A DNA stretch of 64,000 bases from Variovorax terrae (GCF_022809125.1 NZ_JALGBI010000001.1:1302001-1366000); one strand, 5' to 3'. Shown: positions 54,611 to 64,000, counted from the stretch's first letter. Translations and numbers: made by a program. Notes: a model not told the origin generated them from the sequence alone.

Positions 54611-56113
54611 ATGGACATCTGGAACCAACTGCTGCAAGGCTTCGTCACGGCGGCGACGCCGATCAACCTGATGTGGGCCTTTCTGGGCTGCGTGATCGGC
54701 ACGGCCGTAGGGGTGCTGCCCGGCATCGGCCCGGCCGTGGCCGTGGCCATGCTGCTGCCGATCACCGTCAAGGTCGAGGCCACGGCCTCGATGATCTTCT
54801 TCGCCGGCATCTACTACGGCGCCATGTACGGCGGCTCGACCACCTCCATCCTGCTGAACACGCCGGGCGAATCCGGCTCCATGGTCACGGCGATGGAGGG
54901 CAACAAGATGGCGAAGAACGGCCGTGCCGGCGCGGCGCTCGCCACCTCGGCCATCGGCTCCTTCGTCGCCGGAACCATCGCCACCGTGCTGGTGACGTTC
55001 TGCGCGCCCGTGGTGGCGGAATACGCCGTCAGGCTGGGCCCACCCGAATACTTCCTGCTCATGGTGCTGGCCTTCACCACCGTGAGCGCGGTGCTGGGCA
55101 AGAGCACGCTGCGCGGCATGACCGCGCTGTTCATCGGCCTGGCCATCGGGCTGATCGGCATCGACCAGATCACGGGCCAGGCGCGCTACACGGGCGGCGT
55201 GCCCGAGCTGATGGACGGCATCGAGATGGTGCTGATCGCGGTGGGCCTGTTCGCCGTGGGCGAGGCCCTCTACAACGTGCTCTACGAGGGGCGGGCCGTC
55301 GAGTCGGCGAACCGCATGAGCCGGGTGCACATGACGCGCCAGGAATGGAAGCGTTCGTGGCCGGCCTGGCTGCGCGCCACAGCGATCGGCTTTCCGTTCG
55401 GCACCATTCCGGCGGGCGGCAGCGAGATTCCGACCTTCCTGAGCTACGCCACCGAGAAGAAGCTGTCCAAGCATCCGCAAGAGTTCGGCACGACGGGCGC
55501 CATCGAAGGCGTGGCCGGCCCGGAGGCGGCCAACAACGCAGCCATCACGGCCACGCTGATTCCGCTGCTGACGCTGGGCATTCCCACCTCCAACACCACG
55601 GCGATCCTGCTGGGGGCGTTCCAGAACTATGGCATCCAGCCCGGTCCGCAGCTGTTCCAGACCTCGTCGGCGCTGGTCTGGGCGCTGATCGCGTCGCTCT
55701 ACATCGGCAACGTGATGCTGCTGATCCTGAACCTGCCGCTGGTGGGCCTGTGGGTCAAGCTGCTCAAGATCCCGAAGCCGCAGCTCTATGCGGGCATCCT
55801 GATCTTCGCCACGGTCGGTGTCTATGGCATGCGCCAGTCGGCGTTCGACCTGGTCCTGCTCTACGCCATCGGCCTGCTCGGCGTGGTGATGCGGCGCTTC
55901 GATTTCCCGACGGCGCCCGTGGTGGTCGGCATGATCCTGGGCCCGCTGGCCGAGGCCCAGATGCGCAACGCACTGTCCATTGGCGAAGGCAAATGGACGG
56001 TGTTCCTGGAGCGGCCGATGTCGCTGACCCTGCTGCTGGTGGTCCTGGCCGTGCTGATCCTGCCGCGTTTGAGCCGGCTCTGGTCGGCGCGGGTCGCTTT
56101 GCGGGCCGGGTGA
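54611..56113 (+). CDS. tctA: tripartite tricarboxylate transporter large permease TctA
   Basis: The 500-aa polytopic protein has [29 protein letters not shown], the hallmark [51 protein letters not shown] and the second repeat [23 protein letters not shown]...[38 protein letters not shown]. It is the main permease of the TctABC system and ends the operon; repeat copy 10 follows its stop. Confidence 0.95.
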   Translation: MDIWNQLLQGFVTAATPINLMWAFLGCVIGTAVGVLPGIGPAVAVAMLLPITVKVEATASMIFFAGIYYGAMYGGSTTSILLNTPGESGSMVTAMEGNKMAKNGRAGAALATSAIGSFVAGTIATVLVTFCAPVVAEYAVRLGPPEYFLLMVLAFTTVSAVLGKSTLRGMTALFIGLAIGLIGIDQITGQARYTGGVPELMDGIEMVLIAVGLFAVGEALYNVLYEGRAVESANRMSRVHMTRQEWKRSWPAWLRATAIGFPFGTIPAGGSEIPTFLSYATEKKLSKHPQEFGTTGAIEGVAGPEAANNAAITATLIPLLTLGIPTSNTTAILLGAFQNYGIQPGPQLFQTSSALVWALIASLYIGNVMLLILNLPLVGLWVKLLKIPKPQLYAGILIFATVGVYGMRQSAFDLVLLYAIGLLGVVMRRFDFPTAPVVVGMILGPLAEAQMRNALSIGEGKWTVFLERPMSLTLLLVVLAVLILPRLSRLWSARVALRAG

Positions 56114-56114
56114 G

Positions 56115-56183
56115 GGGTTTTTTAGAGGAAAATGTGCAAGAGGTCCTTGTCCCCTGGTCATTTCTTGCTACTGTTTTTGTAGC
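56115..56183 (+). repeat. ~70-bp palindromic repeat, copy 10
   Basis: GGGTTTTTTAGAGGAAAATG, GAGGTCCTTGTCCCCTGGTCATT in order, then TCTTGCTACTGTTTTTGTAGCG. It lies directly after the tctA stop and closely matches copy 1 in its core. Confidence 0.85.
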
Positions 56184-56344
56184 GACCTTTGCACCCGAGG
56201 GGCCCTGGGCCGGCACCAGCGGGAGGCCTCAGCGCCCGTGGCGGCGGCTTCGTCACCGGACTGACACACCGCTGTCACATCGGCCCCGCAACATAGCCCC
56301 CTGGTTTCATTCTGGCCAGCCCTCAAGCGCTGGCGCACAAGGCC

Positions 56345-57388
56345 GTGGCGACCGACATTGCAGCATCAGGCTATGGGGCCGACGAATCCGGCCTGATTTG
56401 CGGCTACGTCTTCAATGCCGGCTCGGGCACCGAGTTGATCGACTCGGCGGGCGCGGTCAGCCGCCTGGCATCGCTGCGGGCGGCCGCCCGGGAGTCGCCT
56501 GACGTCCCCGCGGGCGGGCATGCCTTCATCTGGCTGCATTTCAATCTTGCCCACATCGCCGCCGAACGCTGGCTGGCGCGCCATGCGGGGCTGTCGGAGA
56601 CGTTCTTCGAAACCTTGCGCGAGGGCTTGCATTCCACCCGCATCGAGCGCGCGGAGGCCTCGCTGATCGCCGTCATCAACGACGTGCACTTCGATTTCTC
56701 GTTCGAGCCCTCGGACATCTCGACGCTGTGGATCAGCGTGGACAAGCACCTCGTCGTCACCGCGCGGCAGCAGCCGCTGCGCTCCATCGACCAGCTGCGC
56801 ACGGCCGTCAAGCACGGCGTGCACATGCGCTCCACGGTCGAGCTGCTGGAGCGGCTGATGCGCGCGCAGGCCGATGTGCTGGTGGGCATCGTGCGCGGCG
56901 TGACCCGCCGGATCGACGAGATCGAGGACGAGTTGCTGGCCGGCCGGCTCGATGCCAAGCGCGCCCGGCTCGGCGTATTGCGCCGGTTGCTGGTGCGGCT
57001 GCAGCGTCTGTTGGCGCCCGAGCCGGCGGCGCTGTTCCGGCTGTTGCAGCATCCGCCCGACTGGGTGGCCGAGCTGGACGTGCGGGAACTGCACCAGTCC
57101 ACCGAGGAGTTCTCGGTGGTGCTGCGCGACATGTCGGCCCTGCAGGAGCGCATCAAGCTGCTGCAGGAAGAGATCGCCGCCGGTGTGAACGAGGACAACA
57201 ACCGCAGCCTGTTCGTGCTGACCGTGGTGACGGTGCTGGCCCTGCCCATCAACATCCTCGCCGGCCTGTTCGGCATGAACGTCGGGGGCATCCCGCTGGC
57301 TCAGCACGAACACGGTTTCTGGATCGTGGTGGGCATCGTGCTGTCGTTCACCCTCATCGCGGGCTGGGTGGCGTTCCGCAAGAAATGA
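56345..57388 (+). CDS. zntB: CorA/ZntB-like divalent metal transporter
   Basis: The 347-aa protein has a long cytoplasmic funnel domain and two C-terminal membrane helices with the signature LFGMNVGGIPL after helix one (LTVVTVLALPINILAGLFGMN). The GMN motif is followed by NVGG, as in ZntB relatives rather than the GMNFEHMPEL of CorA. It starts at a GTG (56345) because no ATG lies near the family start; this is tentative. It may move zinc or magnesium. It converges with the MXKDX-repeat gene. Confidence 0.85.
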   Translation: MATDIAASGYGADESGLICGYVFNAGSGTELIDSAGAVSRLASLRAAARESPDVPAGGHAFIWLHFNLAHIAAERWLARHAGLSETFFETLREGLHSTRIERAEASLIAVINDVHFDFSFEPSDISTLWISVDKHLVVTARQQPLRSIDQLRTAVKHGVHMRSTVELLERLMRAQADVLVGIVRGVTRRIDEIEDELLAGRLDAKRARLGVLRRLLVRLQRLLAPEPAALFRLLQHPPDWVAELDVRELHQSTEEFSVVLRDMSALQERIKLLQEEIAAGVNEDNNRSLFVLTVVTVLALPINILAGLFGMNVGGIPLAQHEHGFWIVVGIVLSFTLIAGWVAFRKK

Positions 57389-57410
57389 CGCCGCGCCCGG
57401 CAGCGCGCGG

Positions 57411-57659
57411 CTACTTCTTCATCTCGTCCTTGCCCATGGCGTCTTTCGCGTCTTTGGCCATCGAGTCCTTCTTCATGCCGTCCTTCGCCATGGGGTCTTT
57501 CTTCATCGAGTCTTTCTTCATGCCATCCTTGCCCATGGCATCTTTCGCCATGCTGTCCTTGGCCATGGCGTCATCCTTCTTCATGGCGTCCTGGGCCAGG
57601 ACGCTGCCGCCGGCCAGCAGCATGCAGGTGGACAGAAGGGTGGCGGTGAGCTTGTTCAT
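57411..57659 (-). CDS. secreted pentapeptide MXKDX repeat protein
   Basis: The 82-aa protein has a signal peptide (MNKLTATLLSTCMLLAGGSVLA) and then about ten units of M-[AKG]-K-D-[ASGPD] (for example AMKKDDAMAKDSMAKDAMG). This MXKDX family has no known function; the methionines could be an oxidisable or metal-binding surface. It lies 67 bp after the molybdopterin oxidoreductase gene on the same strand, so it may be in one operon. Methionine-rich substrate plus a possible methionine-sulfoxide-reductase-like neighbour is suggestive. Confidence 0.9.
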   Translation of the reverse strand: MNKLTATLLSTCMLLAGGSVLAQDAMKKDDAMAKDSMAKDAMGKDGMKKDSMKKDPMAKDGMKKDSMAKDAKDAMGKDEMKK

Positions 57660-57726
57660 GATGGTTCCTTGGTGTGTGAATGAAAAGAGTGGCGGAATGC
57701 CGGTGTTGCAGGGCGGCTGAGGGGCC

Positions 57727-58503
57727 TCAGCTGCCTCCGAACCAGTTGTACCCCTGGTCTTCCCAGTAGCCGCCAGGGTAGGTGTTGGTGACGAAGATCG
57801 CCTGGATGTGCTTCGGGTTCTTGTAGCCGAGCTTGGTGGGCATGCGCAGCTTCATCGGGAACCCGTACTTGGGCGGCAGCGGCTGGCCGTCGTAGGTCAG
57901 CGCCAGCAGCGTCTGCGGATGCAGCGCGGTCGGCATGTCGATGCTCGTAAAGTAGTCGTCGGCGCACTTGAAGCCGACGTAGCGGGCGCCGAGGTCGGCG
58001 CCGACCTGCTGAAGAAAAGCCTTGAACGGCACGCCGCCCCATTTGCCGATGGCGCTCCAGCCTTCCACGCAGATGTGGCGGGTGACCTGGTCGGCCTGCG
58101 GCAGGGCGCGCAGCTCGGCCAGCGTCCACTTGCGCTTGTCGGCCACCTGGCCCGTGACTTCCAGCCGGTAGCTCTCCTCGGCCACCTGGCGAACCTCGTC
58201 CTCGCCGTAGTAGGCATTGAACGGGAACGGCCGCGTGATCATCGACTCCGGGTAGGTGGGCGCCAGGCGATTCGGGTCGAACAGCCAGCCCTGCACGTCG
58301 TCATTGAAGCGGGAGACGCGGGTCAGCGCCACCTCCACGCTGTCCTCGTCCACCAGGCTGCAGCCCGTCAGCAGCGACAGCCCGCCCAGCGTGAGGGAGC
58401 GCCGCAGGAAGTCGCGGCGGGCTGGCTGCCGGATGCGCTCGACGGCCTCCCTGAGCACGGCGTCGCGCTGGATGGCAAGGGGGCGGGGTTTCTGGATGAT
58501 CAT
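57727..58503 (-). CDS. molybdopterin-dependent oxidoreductase (sulfite oxidase/MsrP fold)
   Basis: The 258-aa protein has a Tat signal (RRDFLRRSLTLGGLSLLTGC) and the sulfite-oxidase-type Moco domain with the molybdenum cysteine in TRHICVEGWSAIGKWGGVPFKAFL; GFKCADDYFTSIDM and YGFPMKLRMPTKLGYKNPKHIQAI are typical. It resembles MsrP-like periplasmic enzymes, but is not clearly MsrP; its partner is a cytochrome b (58516-59112), not the usual MsrQ. The Cys after the twin-arginine helix might also be a lipobox. Substrate unknown. Confidence 0.9.
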   Translation of the reverse strand: MIIQKPRPLAIQRDAVLREAVERIRQPARRDFLRRSLTLGGLSLLTGCSLVDEDSVEVALTRVSRFNDDVQGWLFDPNRLAPTYPESMITRPFPFNAYYGEDEVRQVAEESYRLEVTGQVADKRKWTLAELRALPQADQVTRHICVEGWSAIGKWGGVPFKAFLQQVGADLGARYVGFKCADDYFTSIDMPTALHPQTLLALTYDGQPLPPKYGFPMKLRMPTKLGYKNPKHIQAIFVTNTYPGGYWEDQGYNWFGGS

Positions 58504-58515
58504 GGCGCCTGCTCC

Positions 58516-59112
58516 TCAGTGGCCGCGGACCATGTGCAGCAGGGTGCGCGGCACCAGCGCCACCATCACCAGATGAACGGCCACGAAGCCGGCCAGCGCC
58601 GCCATGGCGAAGAAATGGAGGTAGCGTGCCGTCTCGTAGCCGCCCAGCAGCTCCCGCAGCAGCGGAAACTGGACGGACTTCCACAGCACCAGGCCGGACA
58701 GCACCAGTAGCACGCTGTCGGCCATGACGAAGAGGTAGGCCACGCGCTGCACCATGTTGTAGCGGTGCGGGTCCGCATGGGCCAGCCTGCCCGCCAGTGC
58801 GGCCCGGAGGTCGGCCAGGAACGCGCGCGGCGACAGGGGGAAGAAGCGCCTGAACAGCCGGCCGCTGGCCAGGTTGAACGCCAGGTAGAGCAGGCCGTTG
58901 ATACCCAGCACCCACATGGCGGCGAAATGCCACTGGATGGCGCCCCCGAGCCAGCCGCCCAGCGTGAGGGCCTTGGGAATGGCGAAGCCGAGGAACTCGG
59001 TGGCGTCGTAGATCCGCCATCCGCTCATCATCAACACCACGACGGCGAGGGCATTGGCCCAGTGCATCGCACGAAGCCACCCGGGGTGGATGAGAGGCGA
59101 GGGCAGTTTCAT
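58516..59112 (-). CDS. cytochrome b (b561-type) membrane subunit
   Basis: The 198-aa protein starts MKLPSPLIHPGWLRAMHWANALAVVVLMMSGWRIYDA and has four to five membrane helices with haem-ligand histidines in HPGWLRAMHWANAL, IQWHFAAMWVLGIN, RYLHFFAMAAL and FVAVHLVMVAL. It resembles Ni/Fe-hydrogenase or thiosulfate-reductase cytochrome b subunits. It ends 12 bp before the molybdoenzyme gene and probably supplies electrons to it from the quinone pool. Confidence 0.9.
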   Translation of the reverse strand: MKLPSPLIHPGWLRAMHWANALAVVVLMMSGWRIYDATEFLGFAIPKALTLGGWLGGAIQWHFAAMWVLGINGLLYLAFNLASGRLFRRFFPLSPRAFLADLRAALAGRLAHADPHRYNMVQRVAYLFVMADSVLLVLSGLVLWKSVQFPLLRELLGGYETARYLHFFAMAALAGFVAVHLVMVALVPRTLLHMVRGH

Positions 59113-59264
59113 GGCGCGTGTGTCCGCCGCCGGCGCGGGCGCGGTCCGGGACGGGGGGAGGGAAGGGCGATTCCTGCGTGACATGCGGTTTGGTCGCAGA
59201 TCCGGGCAGCTTCTTACAGCGCTTGGAATTTTTTGCGCCAGCTGCTACAACCGGCTTCGTGAAC

Positions 59265-59831
59265 ATGCCCCGCTACCAAAGGCTGCTGGCCGTCATCGTG
59301 TTCCTGGGGGTGCTGGCGCTGGCGTTCCAGCTGAGCGGCCTGCGCGAGCACTTCAACCTGGCGTTCCTGCACCAGAAGCTGCTGGACAACAAGCTCAGCG
59401 GCCTGCTGATCTTCGTCCTGCTGTTTGCGCTCGGCAATCTGATCCAGATTCCCGGATCGGTCTTTCTCGCGGCCGCCGTCCTGGCCCTGGGCGAGGCCTG
59501 GGGCGGGGTGGTCACCTATGTCGCCGCCATCGCGTCCTGCGTGTTCACCTTCTGGGTGATCCGGCTGCTCGGCGGCGATGCGCTGCGGCAGCTCAGGGGC
59601 CGGGTCGCCCGGCGGATCTTCGTGCAGCTCGACGCCCACCCGGTGCGCAGCATCGCGCTGCTGCGCATGCTGCTGCAGACGGTTCCCGCGCTCAACTATG
59701 TGCTGGCGATGTCGGGCGTCCGCTTCCGTGACTACCTGGTGGGCACGCTGCTCGGCCTGCCGCTGCCGATTCTTTTGTACTGCGTGTTCTTCGACTACCT
59801 GGCGAAGGCCCTGCACCTGGCCCGGTTCTGA
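59265..59831 (+). CDS. VTT-domain (TVP38/TMEM64/DedA-like) membrane protein
   Basis: The 188-aa protein has four or five hydrophobic segments and the VTT core (GNLIQIPGSVFLAAAVLALGEAWGGVVTYVAAIASCVFTFWVIRLLGGD, R-x(3)-L-x(2)-VPALNYVLAMSGVRFRDYLVGTLLGLPLPIL). The family is linked to lipid scrambling and membrane homeostasis. I choose the ATG at 59265; GTG at 59259 is possible. It is divergent from the cytochrome b gene. Confidence 0.85.
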   Translation: MPRYQRLLAVIVFLGVLALAFQLSGLREHFNLAFLHQKLLDNKLSGLLIFVLLFALGNLIQIPGSVFLAAAVLALGEAWGGVVTYVAAIASCVFTFWVIRLLGGDALRQLRGRVARRIFVQLDAHPVRSIALLRMLLQTVPALNYVLAMSGVRFRDYLVGTLLGLPLPILLYCVFFDYLAKALHLARF

Positions 59832-59871
59832 GGAGGCCGGCGCGCCGCCGGGCCCGCGCTACCATTCGGCC

Positions 59872-61350
<1,479 letters not shown>

Positions 61351-61356
61351 TGCATT

Positions 61357-61397
61357 TGTCTGAAAATCAGGCAATCAAAGTGTCCTGATTCCAGCCA
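61357..61397 (+). promoter_or_regulatory. candidate activator sites (TGTC-N9-GRCA-like pair), promoter 1
   Basis: TGTC-N9-GGCA (61357-61373) and TGTC-N9-GCCA (61381-61397) are exactly 24 bp apart. They lie 75 and 51 bp upstream of the -24 element at 61449. The same pair with the same offsets occurs upstream of the second gene. Confidence 0.6.
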
Positions 61398-61448
61398 ATG
61401 GCCCGGTAACGCCTGGGGCATTGTCATAAAAATCAAAGACTTGCGTGC

Positions 61449-61464
61449 TAGCACGAAGCGTGCT
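61449..61464 (+). promoter_or_regulatory. candidate sigma-54 (-24/-12) promoter 1
   Basis: TAGCACG-AAGC-GTGCT approximates the sigma-54 consensus TGGCACG-N4-TTGCW with AG for GG at -24. Its context (TTGCGTGCTAGCACGAA) aligns with promoter 2 (TTGCGTTCTGGCACGAA). A perfect palindrome CGTGCTAGCACG overlaps the -24 part. It drives the gene starting at 61500. Confidence 0.55.
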
Positions 61465-61499
61465 CTGTGTTTTCCTCACATAACAACGGAGACACTTTC

Positions 61500-62687
61500 A
61501 TGCAACGACGCTTTCTGGTCGCTCTGGCGGCCCTGGCCGCCGCCTTGTGCGCCCCGGCTTTCGGCCAATCGGGCGACATCCGCATCGCCCACGTGTACAG
61601 CAAGACCGGCCCGCTGGAGGCCTACGGCAAGCAGACGCAGGCCGGCCTGATGATGGGGCTGGAGTACGCCACCGAAGGCACGATGCGCATCAACGGCCGA
61701 AAGATCGTGGTGGTTGAAAAGGACGACCAGGGCAAGCCCGACCTGGGCAAGTCGCTGCTGGCCACGGCCTACTCGGACGACAAGGCCGACATCGCAGTGG
61801 GCCCGAGCTCCTCGGGCGTGGCGCTGGCGATGCTGCCGGTGGCCGAGGAGTACAAGAAGATCCTGCTGGTGGAGCCGGCCGTGGCCGACTCGATCACCGG
61901 CGACAAATGGAACAAGTACATCTTCCGTACGGGCCGCAACAGCTCGCAGGATGCGATCTCCAATGCCGTGGCGCTGGACAAGCCGGGGGTGAACATCGCC
62001 ACGCTGGCACAGGACTATGCCTTCGGCCGCGACGGCGTGAAGGCGTTCAAGGAGTCCGTGAAGCAGGCGCACATCGTGCATGAGGAATACCTGCCGGCCA
62101 ACACCACCGACTTCACGGCGGGCGCGCAGCGCCTGATCGACAAGCTCAAGGACCTGCCGGGCCGCAAGGTGATCTGGATCGTCTGGGCGGGGGCGGGCAA
62201 TCCGTTCAAGATCGCCGACCTGGACTTGAAGCGCTACGGCATCGAGATCGCCACGGGCGGCAACATCCTGCCGGCCATGGTGGCCTACAACCAGTTTCCG
62301 GGCATGGAGGGCGCCACGTACTACTACTTCGGCTTCTCCAAGAATTTGACCAATCTCTGGCTGGTCACCAACCACTACACGCGCTTCAAGTCGCCGCCGG
62401 ACTTCTTCACGGCTGGTGGCTTCTCGGCCGCGATGGCACTGGTGACGGCGCTCAAGAAGACCAATGGCGACACCAACACCAACAAGCTCATCAGCACGAT
62501 GGAAGGCATGAGCTTCGACACGCCCAAGGGCAAGATGACCTTCCGCAAGGAAGACCACCAGGCCCTGCAGAGCATGTACCACTTCCGCGTCGCCCCGGGC
62601 GCGCGCGCCGGAACCATGGCCGATCTGTACCTGGTCAAGGAAATCAAGCCGGAGGAGATGAGCCTGCCGATCCGCAACCGCCGGTGA
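61500..62687 (+). CDS. ABC transporter periplasmic substrate-binding protein (paralogue 1)
   Basis: The 395-aa protein has a signal peptide (MQRRFLVALAALAAALCAPAFG) and a type I periplasmic binding fold of the branched-chain amino acid/amide type (IRIAHVYSKTGPLEAYGKQTQAGLMMGLEYA, VGPSSSGVALAMLPVAEEYKKILL, TLAQDYAFGRDGVKAF). GGAG lies 8 bp before the ATG. The permease genes are not in the window. A very similar gene follows 227 bp downstream; the two differ mostly in residues about 261-300. The promoter carries candidate sigma-54 elements. The ligand is unknown. Confidence 0.93.
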   Translation: MQRRFLVALAALAAALCAPAFGQSGDIRIAHVYSKTGPLEAYGKQTQAGLMMGLEYATEGTMRINGRKIVVVEKDDQGKPDLGKSLLATAYSDDKADIAVGPSSSGVALAMLPVAEEYKKILLVEPAVADSITGDKWNKYIFRTGRNSSQDAISNAVALDKPGVNIATLAQDYAFGRDGVKAFKESVKQAHIVHEEYLPANTTDFTAGAQRLIDKLKDLPGRKVIWIVWAGAGNPFKIADLDLKRYGIEIATGGNILPAMVAYNQFPGMEGATYYYFGFSKNLTNLWLVTNHYTRFKSPPDFFTAGGFSAAMALVTALKKTNGDTNTNKLISTMEGMSFDTPKGKMTFRKEDHQALQSMYHFRVAPGARAGTMADLYLVKEIKPEEMSLPIRNRR

Positions 62688-62775
62688 ACCCGGGTGTGCC
62701 ATGCGTCACGACCGTGTAGCATGGGCCGGACGCTGTCATGGATACCGCAAAAACCCTGTTCAGTAAAAATACAAA

Positions 62776-62816
62776 TGTCTTTTATTTAGGCATTCAATTT
62801 GTCTTTTTAATGGACA
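62776..62816 (+). promoter_or_regulatory. candidate activator sites (TGTC-N9-GRCA pair), promoter 2
   Basis: TGTC-N9-GGCA (62776-62792) and TGTC-N9-GACA (62800-62816) are exactly 24 bp apart, 74 and 50 bp before the -24 element. Spacing within and between sites equals that of promoter 1 to within one base, although the intervening sequence differs. Confidence 0.65.
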
Positions 62817-62866
62817 TTCTGAAACTGTCTTTTGGAAAAATCCATGCGAATCAATGGCTTGCGTTC

Positions 62867-62882
62867 TGGCACGAACTGTGCA
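62867..62882 (+). promoter_or_regulatory. candidate sigma-54 (-24/-12) promoter 2
   Basis: TGGCACG-AACT-GTGCA fits the sigma-54 consensus well, with GG and GC 10 bp apart. It lies 32 bp before the second substrate-binding-protein gene and in the range expected for an activator encoded at 59872-61350. Confidence 0.8.
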
Positions 62883-62914
62883 CCATTCTGGCACCAACAA
62901 TAGGAGGCATTTCC

Positions 62915-64000
62915 ATGCAACGACGTACCCTGGTCGCGCTCGCGACCCTCGCCACGGCACTCAGCGCTCCGGCCTTTGGCCAATCGGGCGAAATCCGCAT
63001 CGCTCACGTGTACAGCAAGACCGGCCCGCTGGAGGCCTATGGCAAGCAGACCCAAGTGGGCCTGATGATGGGATTGGACTACGCCACCGGCGGGACCATG
63101 GCCATCAACGGCAAGAAAATCGTTCTCATCGAGAAAGACGACCAGGGCAAGCCTGACCTGGGCAAGTCGCTGCTGGCCACGGCCTACTCGGACGACAAGG
63201 CCGACATCGCGGTGGGCCCGAGCTCCTCGGGCGTGGCGCTGGCGATGCTGCCGGTGGCCGAGGAGTACAAGAAGATCCTGCTGGTGGAGCCGGCCGTGGC
63301 CGACTCGATCACCGGCGACAAGTGGAACAAGTACATCTTCCGCACGGGCCGCAACAGCTCGCAGGATGCGATCTCCAACGCCGTGGCGCTGGACAAGCCG
63401 GGGGTGAACATCGCCACGCTGGCACAGGACTATGCCTTCGGCCGCGACGGTGTGAAGGCGTTCAAGGACGCGGTCAAGAAAGCCAAGGTCGTGCACGAGG
63501 AATACCTGCCGGCCAACACCACCGACTTCACCGCCGGTGCCCAGCGCCTGATCGACAAGCTCAAGGACCTGCCGGGCCGCAAGGTGATCTGGATCGTCTG
63601 GGCGGGAGCGGGCAACCCGTTCAAGATCGCCGACCTGGACTTGAAGCGCTACGGCATCGAGATCGCCACGGGCGGCAACATCCTGCCGGCCATGGCGGCC
63701 TACAAGAGCTTCCCGGGCATGGAAGGCGCCACGTACTACTACTTCGGCATCCCGAAGAACCCGGTCAACGAAGCCATGGTGGCCCAGCACTACAAGCAGT
63801 TCAAGTCGCCGCCGGACTTTTTTACGGCCGGTGGTTTCTCGGCTGCGATGGCGCTGGTGACGGCGCTCAAGAAGACCAATGGCGACACCAACACCAACAA
63901 GCTCATCAGCACGATGGAAGGCATGAGCTTCGACACGCCCAAGGGCAAGATGACCTTCCGCAAGGAAGACCACCAGGCCCTGCAGAGCATGTACCACTTC
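62915..64000 (+). CDS. ABC transporter periplasmic substrate-binding protein (paralogue 2, partial)
   Basis: The first 362 codons are present; the C-terminus runs off the right edge. It begins MQRRTLVALATLATALSAPAFGQSGEIRIAHVYSKTGPLEAYG and is nearly identical to paralogue 1 over most of its length, with long stretches matching at DNA level. GGAGG precedes the ATG. The main differences are TGGTMAINGKKIVLI against TEGTMRINGRKIVVV early on, and a block near residues 261-300. It is probably regulated like paralogue 1. Confidence 0.92.
   Translation, partial: MQRRTLVALATLATALSAPAFGQSGEIRIAHVYSKTGPLEAYGKQTQVGLMMGLDYATGGTMAINGKKIVLIEKDDQGKPDLGKSLLATAYSDDKADIAVGPSSSGVALAMLPVAEEYKKILLVEPAVADSITGDKWNKYIFRTGRNSSQDAISNAVALDKPGVNIATLAQDYAFGRDGVKAFKDAVKKAKVVHEEYLPANTTDFTAGAQRLIDKLKDLPGRKVIWIVWAGAGNPFKIADLDLKRYGIEIATGGNILPAMAAYKSFPGMEGATYYYFGIPKNPVNEAMVAQHYKQFKSPPDFFTAGGFSAAMALVTALKKTNGDTNTNKLISTMEGMSFDTPKGKMTFRKEDHQALQSMYHF

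Noticed and set aside
57411..57659. Non-coding tandem repeat instead of a gene
   Set aside because: The 15-bp units are in frame behind a signal peptide and a good start, and match a known MXKDX protein family.
61444..61455. Perfect palindrome CGTGCTAGCACG as an operator
   Set aside because: It overlaps the candidate -24 element and is not kept at promoter 2, so it is more likely a by-product of the promoter sequence; a repressor site cannot be excluded.

Overview
The window is about 64 kb of GC-rich DNA (roughly two thirds G+C by eye). Gene content and order point to a betaproteobacterium of the order Burkholderiales, most likely the family Comamonadaceae. Supporting signs are the ribD-ribE-ribB-ribH-nusB block, tol genes next to ybgC, several tricarboxylate transporter (Bug-type) binding proteins, a TctDE two-component system, a betaproteobacterial type IV minor pilin operon, and a dispersed ~70-bp palindromic repeat. 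Both edges cut genes: a Bug-type binding protein on the left and an ABC substrate-binding protein on the right. I see no prophage, integrase, transposase, rRNA operon or CRISPR array.

Layout. 1-1.2 kb: binding protein and Crp/Fnr-type regulator (minus). 1.2-7.4 kb: trhO (minus), a membrane receptor with a degenerate GGDEF domain, and dnaE (plus). 7.4-9.9 kb: ybgC-tolQ-tolR-tolA (minus). 9.9-15.1 kb: ribD-ribE-ribB(X)-ribH-nusB-aminotransferase (minus). 15.3-23.6 kb: pilV-pilW-pilX-pilY1-pilE-fimT (minus). 23.7-26.5 kb: an SLT transglycosylase, then glyA-nrdR behind a ZTP-type riboswitch (minus). 26.5-27.4 kb: a gene-poor stretch with a chain of six hairpins ending in a terminator. 27.4-34.6 kb: a DUF748 giant, a DUF349 protein and ypeA (plus). 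34.6-41.1 kb: an envelope gene set (minus): TPR protein, L,D-transpeptidase, periplasmic cyclophilin, a secreted caspase-cyclophilin fusion, cytoplasmic cyclophilin, lpxH, mtfA. 41.3-46.9 kb: cysS, an AlkA-type glycosylase, accA, tilS, lysC, then tRNA-Ser(GCU). 47.2-49.0 kb: an old-yellow-enzyme gene behind a MerR-type promoter, with a convergent merR gene. 49.2-56.1 kb: tctD-tctE-hslR (minus) divergent from porin-tctC-tctB-tctA (plus). 56.3-59.8 kb: a CorA/ZntB-like transporter, MXKDX-repeat protein, molybdopterin oxidoreductase, cytochrome b and a VTT membrane protein. 59.9-64 kb: a sigma-54 activator followed by two tandem paralogous ABC substrate-binding protein genes.

Most notable observations: (i) a caspase-family peptidase fused to a cyclophilin, lying between two free cyclophilin genes; (ii) eleven copies of a ~65-75 bp repeat, seven of which supply codons, starts or stops of real genes; (iii) two duplicated promoters near the right end that share the same layout, two TGTC-N9-GRCA-like sites 24 bp apart and about 50 and 75 bp upstream of a -24/-12 element, directly downstream of a sigma-54 activator gene; (iv) an unidentified six-hairpin RNA with a terminator in front of the DUF748 gene; (v) tyrosine-rich and RGY tandem repeats inside PilY1. 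All assignments come from reading the sequence and recalling family motifs; no database search was run.
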